Shown here: piece after piece, positions 7,942 through 16,280 of the stretch
Position numbering within the stretch: the stretch's first letter is position 1
Layout of the letters: each line of letters starts with the position of its first letter
Assembly: GCF_024298865.1 (NCBI RefSeq)
Contig: NZ_CP101161.1
Span: 3,059,227 to 3,123,226 of the forward strand
Direction of reading: 5' to 3'
DNA from: Halorarius halobius
GTDB taxonomy: Archaea > Halobacteriota > Halobacteria > Halobacteriales > Haloarculaceae
Length of the DNA: 64,000 nucleotides
Translations under genes and position numbers: made by a program
The notes under the pieces: generated by a model
Seen by the model: the letters and a program-made list of their open reading frames with translations, nothing else
What the model was told of the DNA's origin: nothing
Database searches by the model: none

Positions 7942-9276
7942 TCAGACCCAGGGCGGACTCGTGTACTCGCTGGTGGCGTACTTGTCGGGCCAGATGACCT
8001 GCTGGGTGCCCGAGTCGTTCTGCTGTTGCCACTGGAAGTAGACGCCGCGAGTGAACTCCTCGCCGTACTTCACGTCGTGGGGGAACTCGGCGTCCTGGCC
8101 GTAGAACTCCACCGTGCCCGCGGTCCCGGTGTACGACATCCCCTCCAGTTCGGAGACGATGTCGTCGCCGTTGACCGACTCCGCGCCCTCGATGGCGTTC
8201 TTCAGCATGTACATCGCGTCCTGCACGGAGTAGCCCGTATAGACGGGGTAGCCGCCGAACTCCTCCTGGTAGGCGTTCGCGTACGGCACGGTCTTCTCGG
8301 TAATCTCCGACTGTGGCGTCGCCGTCGTCTGCGAGAACGTCGAGATGGCCGCTCCCTTCGTCGCCTTGTAGAACGACGGCAACTGCGTCGGGACGTGGAT
8401 GCCGCCGTAGCCGAACGAGCGCTGCTGTTTCGCCCACTGGACGAGCGACGTGGTGCCGATGTGGGCAAGCGCCGTGAACGCGCCGTCCACGTCGTTCCCC
8501 TCGAGTTCGTCGTAGATGGGGGTGAAGTCCTCCGTCCCCTCCGCGACGCGTTTGACCGACGACACCTCGACGCCGGTCGAGGCGAGGTCCGACTGCATCC
8601 GCTGGGTGACCGGTTCGGTCCATTTGAAGTCCTCGGCGATGAACGCGACCTTCTCCCAGCCCATCGACTCGAAGCGGTCGTTGGCGAACTGGATGAGCGA
8701 CTCCGCGAGGAAGTTGGAGTTGACCGGGCCGGTCCGGAACCAGTACTTGAACTTCTCGTAGTCCTCCTTCACTCGGCGGGGCGCCTCCGGCGTCGCCGCA
8801 CCCGCGGTCAGGTGTGGGGTCCCCGCCTCCGCGATGTTGCCCATGATGGACAGCAGGTTCTCGGAGCCGAAGATGCCGGTCGTCGCGTGGACGTTCTGCC
8901 CGGTCGTCAACTCCTGGTACGCCGAGCGCGTGGTCGCGGGGTCGTCCTTCGTGTCCTTGGTGAACACCTCGACGTCCGAGCCAGCGATGCCGCCGGCGTC
9001 GTTTATCTGCCCTGCCGCCAGTTTCGCCGTGTTGAGGATGGACGACCCCATCGGGGAGTCGGCCGGCCCCAGCACGCCGACCTTTATCGTCTCCGGCACG
9101 CCGCCGCCCCCGCCGCCCCCGATGGTGTCCGTACACCCGGCCAGCGCAGCAGCGGTGGCACTGACGCCCGTCGCCTTCAGGAACGACCGCCGCCCGACGT
9201 TTTCATCGTTCGACATGTCGTCACTCGCTTTTCCAGTCTCAGCGTTACTGCCCGTACCCTTACCATCGTTAACCAT
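7942..9276 (-). CDS. ABC transporter substrate-binding lipoprotein (LivK type)
   Basis: A type I periplasmic-binding-fold protein of up to 444 residues. The N-terminal region holds a twin-arginine signal (GRRSFLKATG) followed by lipobox LAGC, so it is exported folded by Tat and lipid-anchored outside. A Gly-rich tether follows, then the leucine/isoleucine-binding fold with the IKVGVLGPADSPMG start. It delivers the ligand to LivH/LivM. Haloarchaeal members may bind amino acids, amides or urea-like compounds, so the ligand is uncertain. Two starts are possible: 9276, about 30 bp below a TATA-like box, and 9216 (MSNDENVGRR), which gives a shorter n-region. I chose 9276 from the promoter spacing. 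Confidence 0.9.
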   Translation of the reverse strand: MVNDGKGTGSNAETGKASDDMSNDENVGRRSFLKATGVSATAAALAGCTDTIGGGGGGGVPETIKVGVLGPADSPMGSSILNTAKLAAGQINDAGGIAGSDVEVFTKDTKDDPATTRSAYQELTTGQNVHATTGIFGSENLLSIMGNIAEAGTPHLTAGAATPEAPRRVKEDYEKFKYWFRTGPVNSNFLAESLIQFANDRFESMGWEKVAFIAEDFKWTEPVTQRMQSDLASTGVEVSSVKRVAEGTEDFTPIYDELEGNDVDGAFTALAHIGTTSLVQWAKQQRSFGYGGIHVPTQLPSFYKATKGAAISTFSQTTATPQSEITEKTVPYANAYQEEFGGYPVYTGYSVQDAMYMLKNAIEGAESVNGDDIVSELEGMSYTGTAGTVEFYGQDAEFPHDVKYGEEFTRGVYFQWQQQNDSGTQQVIWPDKYATSEYTSPPWV

Positions 9277-9307
9277 GGTGGCCGGTAACAGTTTTCAATA
9301 GCGGACA

Positions 9308-9317
9308 GATAAATATA
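9308..9317 (-). promoter_or_regulatory. TATA-like box of the Liv operon
   Basis: The AT-rich element gataaatata lies 32-41 bp before ATG 9276. A transcript starting about 25 bp downstream would have a leader of around 10 nt, which favours the longer protein. Confidence 0.5.
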
Positions 9318-9353
9318 CGGGCTTGAACCGGCGGCGGTGTTAAATACTACTCG

Positions 9354-10115
9354 TCAGCGAGCGGTCCAGCCGCCGTCGACCGACAGCACCGACCCCGTGA
9401 CGTAGGAGGCGGCGTCGCTGGCGAGGAAGGCGACGGGGCCGGCGATTTCGCGCGGCTCCGCGAACCGGTCGAGCGGCGTCCGGTCGCGCACGGAGTCCGC
9501 GAGCCGTTCGTTGCTCGTCACCTCGTCGATGAACTCCGTGGCGACGTAGCCGGGCGCGACGCAGTTCACGCGTACGTCGGGCGCCCAGTCGAGCGCGAGG
9601 CTCTTGGTCAGCCCCACGAGGCCGTGTTTGGAGGCGACGTACGGATGCTGGCGCGGCAGACCGACGACGCCGCCGACGGAGGCGACGTTGACGACACAGC
9701 CGCCGGTCTCCGCGAGGTCCTCTGCGGCGACGCGCGCGCAGGTGAACGCGCCACCGACGTTCACGTCGAGCACCCAGTCGAGCGCCTCGTCGTCGATGTC
9801 CTCCGGGAGGCCGAGCGCCTCGTCGGGGTTGACGCCCGCGTTGTTCACCACCACGTCGAGCGGCCCGAGCGCGTCGCGCACCTCGTCGAACGCCGCCGTC
9901 ACGTCGTCGGGGTCGGACACGTCGCAGGTGACGACACACGACTCCCGGCCGCGGTCGCGCACCTCCTCGGCGACCTGGGTCAGGTCGTCTTCCGACCTGG
10001 ACAGGGGCGCGACGTCGGCGCCCGCCTCCGCTAATCCGTGTGCGACTGCGCGCCCGATGCCGCGGGAGCCACCGGTCACGACTGCCGTACGTCCGGACAG
10101 GTCGAACTCGTCCAT
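9354..10115 (-). CDS. SDR-family oxidoreductase (3-oxoacyl-ACP/CoA reductase-like)
   Basis: A 253-residue classical short-chain dehydrogenase. The NAD(P) motif TGGSRGIG is at 14-21, NNAG at 91-94, and the catalytic Ser146, Tyr159 and Lys163 (YVASK) are all present. The C-terminal GSVLSVDGGW is typical of FabG-like enzymes. It probably reduces or oxidises a 3-oxoacyl thioester or a secondary alcohol; the true substrate is not readable. It is a single gene, divergent from the photolyase, with the same orientation as the Liv operon but separated from it by a promoter-sized gap. Confidence 0.92.
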   Translation of the reverse strand: MDEFDLSGRTAVVTGGSRGIGRAVAHGLAEAGADVAPLSRSEDDLTQVAEEVRDRGRESCVVTCDVSDPDDVTAAFDEVRDALGPLDVVVNNAGVNPDEALGLPEDIDDEALDWVLDVNVGGAFTCARVAAEDLAETGGCVVNVASVGGVVGLPRQHPYVASKHGLVGLTKSLALDWAPDVRVNCVAPGYVATEFIDEVTSNERLADSVRDRTPLDRFAEPREIAGPVAFLASDAASYVTGSVLSVDGGWTAR

Positions 10116-10196
10116 GGAGGCACTCCTCGGGGCGGCCGCTTGAGGCTATCGCCATCGGAGGGGTAGCTATACCCGGTCGGCGTCCGTCGAGTCGGC

Positions 10197-11591
10197 ATGG
10201 AGATTCACTGGCACCGGAGCGACCTCCGGGCCACCGACAACACGGGGCTGGTGGCCGCCGAGGGGGAGGTCATGCCGGTGTTCGTGTTCGACGACGGCGT
10301 GCTCCGGTACGGCTCGCCGCCGCGCGTGGCGTTCATGCTCGACGCGCTCGCGGAACTGCGCGAGTGGTATCGCGAGCGTGGTGGCGACCTGTACGTCGCC
10401 CGGGGCGACCCTTCGGCGGTCCTACCTGAGCTGGCGGCCGACCATGGAGTCGAGGCCGTCCACTACGCCGCCGACCACTCGGGACTGGCCCGCGAGCGCG
10501 ACCGTGCGGTCACCGCGGCACTGGAGGACGCCGGCGTCGCGGTCCACGAGCACTCGGACCGCCTGCTCCACGAACCCGGTTCCATCCTGACGAACGACGG
10601 CGACCCGTACCAGGTGTACACCTACTTCTGGAAGAAGTGGCGCGACCGCGAGAAGGCCGACCCGCACGACGCACCGTCGGCCATCGCGGACGTGTCGGGC
10701 GAGGAGCTACCGACGCTCGAGGACCTGGGGTTCGAGGAGCCCGATGCGGACGTTCCGGCGGCCGGGATGGACGCGGCCCGCGACCGACTCGAGTCGTTCT
10801 GTGACGGCCCGATATTCGAGTACGCCGACGCCCGCGACGACGTGGCCGAGGGCGCCACCTCGCGGCTGTCGGCGCATCTCCGGTGGGGGACCGTCGGCGT
10901 CCGCGAGGTGTACGCCGCCACCGAGGCGGCGATGGCCGACGCGCCCGACGACGAGGCGCGGGAGTCGGTCGAGGAGTTCCAGTCGCAGTTGGCGTGGCGG
11001 GAGTTCTACCACCACGTCCTCCACTTCAGCCCCGAGGTGGTGACGGAGAACTTCAAGAGCTACGAGAACCCAATCGAGTGGCGCAACGACCCCGACGAGA
11101 TAGCCGCGTGGACGGCCGGCGAGACGGGCTACCCCATCGTCGACGCCGGGATGCGACAGCTCCGCGAGGAGGGGTTCATGCACAACCGCGTGCGGATGAT
11201 AGTCGCCTCCTTCCTCACGAAGGACCTGCTCGCCGACTGGCGCCACGGCTACGCGCAGTTCCGCGAGCATCTCGTCGACCACGACACCGCCAACGACAAC
11301 GGTGGCTGGCAGTGGGCGGCCTCCACCGGGACCGACGCCCAGCCGTACTTCCGTATCTTCAACCCGATGACCCAGGGGGAGCGGTACGACCCCGACGCCG
11401 AGTACGTCGCCCGCTACGTGCCCGAACTCCGGGGCGTCGACCCCGAGACGGTCCACTCGTGGCACGAACTCGACGACGAAACCCGGGAGGCGGCCGCCCC
11501 CGACTACCCCGCGCCCGTCGTCGACCACTCCGAACGCCGAGAGGAGGCGCTGGCGATGTTCGAGCGCGCTCGGGGCGACAGCGAGGAGTGA
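10197..11591 (+). CDS. phr: deoxyribodipyrimidine photolyase
   Basis: A 464-residue DNA photolyase of the cryptochrome/photolyase family. It splits UV-induced cyclobutane pyrimidine dimers using FAD and blue light. The N-terminal alpha/beta antenna domain starts EIHWHRSDLRATDN. The C-terminal FAD domain holds WREFYHHVLHF, GYPIVDAGMRQL and the closing NDNGGWQWAASTGTDAQPYF region with its conserved tryptophans. The length fits class I CPD photolyases. The gene is monocistronic, divergent from the SDR gene. Photoreactivation is strong in haloarchaea, which live in intense sunlight. Confidence 0.96.
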   Translation: MEIHWHRSDLRATDNTGLVAAEGEVMPVFVFDDGVLRYGSPPRVAFMLDALAELREWYRERGGDLYVARGDPSAVLPELAADHGVEAVHYAADHSGLARERDRAVTAALEDAGVAVHEHSDRLLHEPGSILTNDGDPYQVYTYFWKKWRDREKADPHDAPSAIADVSGEELPTLEDLGFEEPDADVPAAGMDAARDRLESFCDGPIFEYADARDDVAEGATSRLSAHLRWGTVGVREVYAATEAAMADAPDDEARESVEEFQSQLAWREFYHHVLHFSPEVVTENFKSYENPIEWRNDPDEIAAWTAGETGYPIVDAGMRQLREEGFMHNRVRMIVASFLTKDLLADWRHGYAQFREHLVDHDTANDNGGWQWAASTGTDAQPYFRIFNPMTQGERYDPDAEYVARYVPELRGVDPETVHSWHELDDETREAAAPDYPAPVVDHSERREEALAMFERARGDSEE

Positions 11592-11618
11592 CGCGGCGCA
11601 AACCTGTCACGAACCGTA

Positions 11619-11626
11619 CTTAAATT
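11619..11626 (+). promoter_or_regulatory. TATA-like box of the superoxide dismutase gene
   Basis: The element cttaaatt lies about 80 bp before the sod ATG, predicting an mRNA with a leader of around 50 nt, unlike most genes here. Confidence 0.45.
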
Positions 11627-11689
11627 CAGTAGAGGTGGAGGGTGCCTGACTCCTCAATCTTTTTGAGCGACCCCGACGTGTCTCCCGAC

Positions 11690-11698
11690 GGAGGAGAT
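11690..11698 (+). promoter_or_regulatory. strong Shine-Dalgarno before sod
   Basis: The sequence ggaggagat ends 3 bp before the ATG at 11702. It is one of few clear ribosome-binding sites in this window and selects 11702 over the upstream in-frame start at 11642. Confidence 0.7.
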
Positions 11699-11701
11699 AC
11701 C

Positions 11702-12313
11702 ATGAGCGAACGTTCCAACCCCGAACTCGCACCGCTCCCGTACGACTACGACGCACTCGAACCGTCCATCAGCGAGCAGGTGCTGACGTGGCATCACGAC
11801 ACCCACCATCAGGGGTACGTGAACGGGCTCGATTCCGCGGAGGCCACGCTCGAGGAGAACCGCGAGGAGGGCGACTTCTCCTCCTCGGGGTCGGCCATCC
11901 GCAACGTCACCCACAACGGCTGTGGCCACTATCTCCACACGCTGTTCTGGGAGAACATGGACCCCAACGGCGGCGGCACGCCCGACGGTGACCTCGCGGC
12001 CCGCATCGACGAGGACTTCGGCTCCTACGACGCCTGGAAGGGCGAGTTCGAGGCCGCGGCGTCCGCGGCTGGCGGCTGGGCCCTGCTCGTCTACGACCCG
12101 GTGGCCAAACAGCTCCGCAACATCGTCGTCGACAAGCACGACCAGGGCGCGCTGTGGGGTGCCCACCCCATCCTCGCGCTCGACGTCTGGGAGCACTCCT
12201 ACTACTACGACTACGGTCCCGACCGCGGCTCGTTCATCGACGCGTTCTTCGACGTCGTGAACTGGGACAAGGTCGAAGAGGAGTACCAGACGGTCACCGA
12301 GCTGTTCGAGTAA
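11702..12313 (+). CDS. sod: superoxide dismutase (Mn/Fe type)
   Basis: A 203-residue Mn/Fe superoxide dismutase converting superoxide to oxygen and hydrogen peroxide. The metal ligands are visible: a His in the TWHHDTHHQGYV block, His in the NGCGHYLHTLFW block, and Asp and His in ALDVWEHSYYYDYG. The length is normal for haloarchaeal cytosolic Mn-SOD. A strong Shine-Dalgarno fixes the start, and a leadered mRNA is predicted. It lies downstream of photolyase in the same orientation but with its own promoter; both protect against light and oxidative damage. Confidence 0.97.
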   Translation: MSERSNPELAPLPYDYDALEPSISEQVLTWHHDTHHQGYVNGLDSAEATLEENREEGDFSSSGSAIRNVTHNGCGHYLHTLFWENMDPNGGGTPDGDLAARIDEDFGSYDAWKGEFEAAASAAGGWALLVYDPVAKQLRNIVVDKHDQGALWGAHPILALDVWEHSYYYDYGPDRGSFIDAFFDVVNWDKVEEEYQTVTELFE

Positions 12314-12340
12314 GGCAGTTCCCCGACTTCCCGATTTCTT

Positions 12341-12757
12341 TCAGTCGTCCGCCGCCGCCGTGTAGTCGTCGATGAGTCCCGTATCGTCGCCGTGAGCGTA
12401 CTCCGTGTTTCGGAGCGTCTCGTACAGCGCGTCGAACGCGATATCGGCGTCGGCGTCGACGCTCGCGAGCACGCCGAACCCGTCGAAGAACGTCCGGAAC
12501 GTCGTGAACTCGTCGAACCCGCGCACTGTGTACTCGTAGTCGGCGTACGTGAGGTCGTCGTACGTGTGCCGGGTGATGAACCCGTACCGCTCGTTGTCGA
12601 TGTACCGCGCCGGGTCGTGCCCCTCGAGTCGTTCGGCCACGTCCCGCCGGATGTAGAGACACCGCTCCGACTCCACGTCGAAGCTCCAGACATCGCGCAG
12701 TCCCGTTCCCGCGAACTCCCGGAAGACCGCCGTGAACTCGTCTGTGGCGTCGCTCAT
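12341..12757 (-). CDS. conserved haloarchaeal hypothetical protein
   Basis: A 138-residue acidic soluble protein with no signal peptide or membrane segment. I recognise no catalytic motif. It is rich in Asp, Tyr, Phe and Arg (YTVRGFDEFTTFRTFFDGFG). The size, composition and lack of Cys resemble small haloarchaeal families of unknown function. It converges on sod with 27 bp between and diverges from the small gene at 12862. Coding assignment rests on composition and start context. Confidence 0.75.
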   Translation of the reverse strand: MSDATDEFTAVFREFAGTGLRDVWSFDVESERCLYIRRDVAERLEGHDPARYIDNERYGFITRHTYDDLTYADYEYTVRGFDEFTTFRTFFDGFGVLASVDADADIAFDALYETLRNTEYAHGDDTGLIDDYTAAADD

Positions 12758-12861
12758 CCGGTTCGAGGTCGGCGGGCACGTATGAAGAGGCTCGCCCCGT
12801 ATCGAGTCGTGAGCCGGGGGAACACGTAGCGTTTACCGGCCCCTCCCCCGTACGCCCGGTC

Positions 12862-13140
12862 ATGCCGCGACCCAAGGAGACGTTCGACGACCTCCGGACG
12901 TTCGAGTTCCGCGACCCCGAGGAAGTGCTCGACCCGGACACTATGTACACGGTTTACGAGATCGCCCGCCTCCTGCAGGGGCTCGACGCCGACCGCGAAC
13001 TGGACGCCGCGACGGAGGACATCCTGCTCGACTGGGCCATCCCCTGGATGCTCGACCACGAGTCGGCGTTCGTGTTCGCCGAACCGGAAGACGAGGACGC
13101 CCCCGGCTTCTACGGGCTGAGCCCGGACGCCACGGAATGA
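12862..13140 (+). CDS. small haloarchaeal hypothetical protein
   Basis: A 92-residue acidic soluble protein with no Cys and no membrane segment. A predicted helical centre (YTVYEIARLLQGLDADREL) suggests a small all-alpha fold. Its stop overlaps the start of the next gene by 4 bp (ATGA), so it is translationally coupled to the P-loop ATPase and may act with it. Function unknown. Confidence 0.8.
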   Translation: MPRPKETFDDLRTFEFRDPEEVLDPDTMYTVYEIARLLQGLDADRELDAATEDILLDWAIPWMLDHESAFVFAEPEDEDAPGFYGLSPDATE

Positions 13141-13979
13141 AACTGCTGGTCGCGGGCGGGGCCCGGGTGGATGCCGGCAAGACCACCTTCTCGACGGGGC
13201 TGTGCGTCGAGACGGCCGCGCCGGGCTACAAACCACGGGCGGGCAACGATTACTGGTTCGACACGGACGACTACCGCCACGCCGTCGAGCGGGGCCGCCT
13301 GTTCGGCAAGGACGCGAAGCGGCTGGCGGCGGCCTCGCCGGGCGACCCCGCGCCAGAAGAGTTGAACCCGGTCCACCGGCTCTGGACGCCGGCGCCGGGC
13401 GGCGGAGGGGGCCTGCTCGGACAGGACGACCGGTCGTTCCTCGTCGACCGGGTGCGCGTGGCCGGCGACGCCGACCTGCCGACCACCGACGCGGGCGACG
13501 CCTACGTCGTCAACGGCACCCGCGAGGTGCCCGATTCGGCCGCCGAGTCGTTGCCGCTCGACGACGCGGCGACGGTCGAGGCCCTGCCGGCGTTCAACGA
13601 CCTGATGGCGTCGCTTCACCGGCCGGCGATGGCCGCCCTCGGCAACGACATCGAGAGCGAGGACCGAGCGGTCGTCGAATCCTACGCCGACATCGCGCTC
13701 CCGCTTCGGGGGTTCGAACCGGACGCGGTCGCGGTCGTCGAGCCCCGACGCTGTCGGGTGTACGACGGGCCGCGATACACGAAGGCCTGCGACGTCGCGT
13801 CCGGTAGCGCACACGAGGGGCGACTGGAGGAGCGCGTCGAGAACGTCCTGGAGTTGCTGGAGCCGGCGGCGACGGTCGAACTACCGGCGCTCGATGGGGA
13901 GACCCGCGCCGACCCCGAGGCAGTCGCGGACGCCTACGGACCCGCCTACGACGCGCTTCTCGCGAGCGCGCTACGCTGA
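13137..13979 (+). CDS. P-loop ATPase, dethiobiotin-synthetase/MinD-like fold
   Basis: A 280-residue protein starting directly with a P-loop. GGARVDAGKTTFS (residues 6-18) has the G-x5-GKT spacing of dethiobiotin synthetase-type deviant Walker A motifs. No biotin genes are nearby, so it is better called a P-loop ATPase/GTPase of unknown role. Residues about 35-45 (AGNDYWFDTDDY) are aromatic and acidic. It is coupled to the small gene at 12862 and converges on the metallo-hydrolase gene with a 9-bp overlap. Confidence 0.82.
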   Translation: MKLLVAGGARVDAGKTTFSTGLCVETAAPGYKPRAGNDYWFDTDDYRHAVERGRLFGKDAKRLAAASPGDPAPEELNPVHRLWTPAPGGGGGLLGQDDRSFLVDRVRVAGDADLPTTDAGDAYVVNGTREVPDSAAESLPLDDAATVEALPAFNDLMASLHRPAMAALGNDIESEDRAVVESYADIALPLRGFEPDAVAVVEPRRCRVYDGPRYTKACDVASGSAHEGRLEERVENVLELLEPAATVELPALDGETRADPEAVADAYGPAYDALLASALR

Positions 13980-14552
13980 CATCCGCGCCGACCGCGCGGC
14001 GAGTTCGACGTGTCGGTAGGCGTCGGTGGTCGCGCTCGGCCCGTGGCCCGTGTGCAACTGTTCGAGGCTCTCGTCGACCGTCTCGAGCACGTAGTCGATG
14101 CTGTCGACCAGCGTCGCGCGGTCGCCCTCTTCGAGGTCGGTGCGGCCGAATCCGCCGTTCGTGAACACGAGGTCGCCCGCGAACAGCACCGACGCCGCCG
14201 ACGAGTAGAAGCAGAGGTGGTCGTTCTTGTGACCGGGCGTGTGGAGCGCGCGGTACTCGTGGTCGCCCAGCGCGACGGCGTCGCCGTCGGCGATGGCGTG
14301 GTCGACCAGCGCGTGGTCGGGGTCGAACCCCCACACGTCCACGTCGAACGCCTCCACGACGGCGTCGGTGTTGCCGACGTGGTCCGGGTGGGTGTGAGTG
14401 AGCACTACCGCATCGAGGCCGCCGCCCTGCTCTTCGAGTTGGGAGACCACGTCGAATTCGCTACCGGGGTCGACCAGCACCGACCGGTCACCGGGCACGT
14501 GGAAGACGTTGCTCGTGAACGCGCGGACGCCCTGCGCGAGGTTGTGAATCAT
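13971..14552 (-). CDS. MBL-fold metallo-hydrolase
   Basis: A 193-residue metallo-beta-lactamase-fold hydrolase. The core motif THTHPDHVGN (52-61) provides two to three metal-binding His and Asp; the HTPGHKNDH segment and FAGDLVF supply further ligands. The length and motif order resemble glyoxalase II-like enzymes (hydroxyacylglutathione hydrolase homologues). Archaea lack glutathione, so the thioester substrate would differ. It is soluble. It diverges from the presenilin-like protease gene. Confidence 0.88.
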   Translation of the reverse strand: MIHNLAQGVRAFTSNVFHVPGDRSVLVDPGSEFDVVSQLEEQGGGLDAVVLTHTHPDHVGNTDAVVEAFDVDVWGFDPDHALVDHAIADGDAVALGDHEYRALHTPGHKNDHLCFYSSAASVLFAGDLVFTNGGFGRTDLEEGDRATLVDSIDYVLETVDESLEQLHTGHGPSATTDAYRHVELAARSARMSA

Positions 14553-14638
14553 GCTCGCCGGTTACCACCGCCGGTACTTTCCGGTGTCGCTTGCGGTGGA
14601 ACGCAACGCCCTTACCCCACGCGGGAGTCGACCGTGAC

Positions 14639-15619
14639 ATGAGACGGGCGTACGTCGCCGTCGCCGCCGTCGTCGGCATCTTCGTCTGCATCCAGGTGGG
14701 GGCGCTGGCGCTGGTCGAGCCGTTCAAATCCGCCGGCTATCAGACCGTCGAGGACCCGACGGACCCGACCAACTCGGTCATCTACATCCTCGCTATCCTC
14801 GTCGCCACGGCCGTCATGCTCGCGGCGTTCAAGTACGACGCAGACGTGCTCGTGCGTCTGCTCGTCGTCCTCTCGGCGACGTTCATCAGCTACTACGTGT
14901 TCGCGGTGCTTCTCCCGCCGGTGGTCGCGTTCGGCGTCAACGCCGTCGCGGTGGGGGCGGCGCTCGCGCTCGCGGCCGCCCTGCTGGTCTATCCGGAGTG
15001 GTACGTCATCGACGCCGCTGGCATCGTGATGGGGGCGGGCGCGGCCGGCCTGTTCGGCATCTCCTTCGGCCTCCTGCCGGCCATCGTCCTGCTCGCGGGA
15101 CTGGCGGTGTACGACGCCATCTCGGTGTACGGCACCGAACACATGCTCGACCTCGCGTCGGGCGTCATGGACCTGAAGGTGCCCGTCATTCTGGTCGTCC
15201 CCCTGTCGGCGTCGTACTCGTTCCTCGACGACGACGGGCCGGAGGCGACTGAGCGCGACGGCGACGCCGCGGACGACGACGCGTCGCCCGAGGAGGAGAA
15301 CGGGGAGGGGCCGATGGAGCGGGACGCGTTCTTCATCGGCCTCGGCGACGCGGTGATGCCGACGGTGCTGGTCGCCAGCGCGGCGTTCTTCAGTCCCGCC
15401 TCGGTACCGGACCTCGGCGTCCCCGGCCTCGCGGTGACCCTGCCCGCCGCGACGGCGATGGTCGGCACGCTCCTGGGCCTGCTCGTGTTGATGCGGATGG
15501 TGATGGCGGGACGGGCCCACGCCGGCCTGCCGTTGCTGAACGGCGGTGCCATCGGCGGCTACCTCGTCGGCGCGCTCGCATCCGGCATCCCGCTCGCACA
15601 GGCCGTCGGTCTCGCGTAG
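14639..15619 (+). CDS. presenilin-like A22 family membrane protease
   Basis: A 326-residue intramembrane aspartyl protease homologue with nine hydrophobic segments. Catalytic motif YD is at residues 158-159 (LAVYDAIS) and GLGD at 234-237 (FFIGLGDAVM), separated by an acidic cytoplasmic loop (about 197-226). The C-terminal AGLPLLNGG replaces the eukaryotic PAL motif, as is usual in archaea. It cleaves transmembrane helices, perhaps removing signal peptides or membrane remnants. ATG 14639 was chosen because the hydrophobic N-terminus begins right after it; an upstream in-frame Met adds only a polar tail. Confidence 0.92.
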   Translation: MRRAYVAVAAVVGIFVCIQVGALALVEPFKSAGYQTVEDPTDPTNSVIYILAILVATAVMLAAFKYDADVLVRLLVVLSATFISYYVFAVLLPPVVAFGVNAVAVGAALALAAALLVYPEWYVIDAAGIVMGAGAAGLFGISFGLLPAIVLLAGLAVYDAISVYGTEHMLDLASGVMDLKVPVILVVPLSASYSFLDDDGPEATERDGDAADDDASPEEENGEGPMERDAFFIGLGDAVMPTVLVASAAFFSPASVPDLGVPGLAVTLPAATAMVGTLLGLLVLMRMVMAGRAHAGLPLLNGGAIGGYLVGALASGIPLAQAVGLA

Positions 15620-15962
15620 TGTTGCCTGTCGGACAGAACCGCGTTTCGGTTGCCGATAGGACAAAAATGTCTTTCAGCATATGCTTTAGTACCCGCGGGC
15701 CATCACCCCGGCTGTGGGGTCCCCGCCCCACGTGAGGCCCGAATCAGCTGTCTGTCATTCCACCACCGCAACTGGATTCGGTCCCACCGCGGCCACGGGG
15801 TCCCCGCCGTGGACACCGCGGGGCGGCACCACCGTCCCGTCCCGTGGCCGCAACCCTCTGACACGATACGCCCCCGTACCCCTGCATGCGAGCGTATGCT
15901 GAATTGACGACGAGCGACCGGTCCCGGCACCCACAAAGCACTTTCAGCGGCGTGGAGAACTC
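15620..15962 (+). other. intergenic region of 343 bp with GC-rich hairpins
   Basis: No convincing protein gene is present on either strand. The left part (15650-15692) is AT-rich, with a cagcatatgc segment and a tttagta element. From 15696 to 15851 there are three successive stem-loops (see the ncRNA entry). The remainder up to 15962 has no recognised structure. The lack of coding and dense pairing suggest an RNA gene or a long structured leader of the next gene. Confidence 0.6.
15690..15855 (+). ncRNA. candidate structured small RNA with three C-rich-loop hairpins
   Basis: Hairpin 1: 15696-15701 pairs with 15736-15741, 15703-15706 with 15732-15735, 15714-15719 with 15726-15731; loop uccccg. 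Hairpin 2: 15787-15792 pairs with 15816-15821, 15793-15798 with 15807-15812; loop ggUCCCCg. Hairpin 3: 15823-15826 pairs with 15848-15851, 15829-15832 with 15844-15847; loop holds GUCCC twice. Stem sequences differ while the UCCC loop recurs, which favours an RNA with exposed C-rich loops over chance GC-richness. Strand is inferred from a TATA-like tttagta at 15685-15691 and is uncertain. It matches neither SRP RNA nor RNase P RNA as I know them. Confidence 0.35.
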
Positions 15963-16241
15963 GTGGCGATGCCCCGCCGTCCCCTCCGTGACGTGGTCAT
16001 CGTCCTGCTGGTGGCGCTCGGGACGGTCGGGTACGTCGTCGCGCTCGTGGCCGCCTCCGTCTACCTCGCCGGGTTCCTCGCGCACCTGCTCCCGCCGTCG
16101 GCGCTCGGTGTCGTCTGTGCGACCGCCCCGTTCTGCTGGCCGTGGTTTCTGCTCGTGGGCGTCGTCTGCCTCGCGGCTGGCATCGCGCTGTTGGCGACGG
16201 TCGCCGAGCGCGCGCCCGTCACACTCCCGGACGGCTGGTGA
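15963..16241 (+). CDS. small integral membrane protein, unknown function
   Basis: A 92-residue protein, or 90 if ATG 15969 is used instead of GTG 15963. Two or three hydrophobic segments cover residues about 11-40 and 55-80, linked by a short loop with two Cys (VVCATAPFCW). The N-terminus is basic (RRPLRD). No family is recognised. It lies downstream of the structured intergenic region, so that region could be its leader. It converges on the ornithine cyclodeaminase homologue. Confidence 0.7.
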   Translation: MAMPRRPLRDVVIVLLVALGTVGYVVALVAASVYLAGFLAHLLPPSALGVVCATAPFCWPWFLLVGVVCLAAGIALLATVAERAPVTLPDGW

Positions 16242-16280
16242 CGGGCCGACGTCGCTCTCGGCTCTCGCGAGCGACGCCGG

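Noticed and set aside
13700..13730. tRNA T-arm-like ggttcgaacc
   Set aside because: Lies inside the P-loop ATPase gene; no acceptor or anticodon stems around it. Similar hits at about 49185 are also inside a gene.
13137..13979. dethiobiotin synthetase (bioD)
   Set aside because: The P-loop type matches but other BioD motifs are not evident and no biotin genes are near.
15696..15851. SRP RNA or RNase P RNA
   Set aside because: The conserved SRP helix 8 motifs and the RNase P gaggaaaguc-type core were looked for and not seen.
15650..15907. short open frames in the 15.6-16 kb gap
   Set aside because: No start context, biased composition and extensive pairing indicate RNA or leader, not protein.
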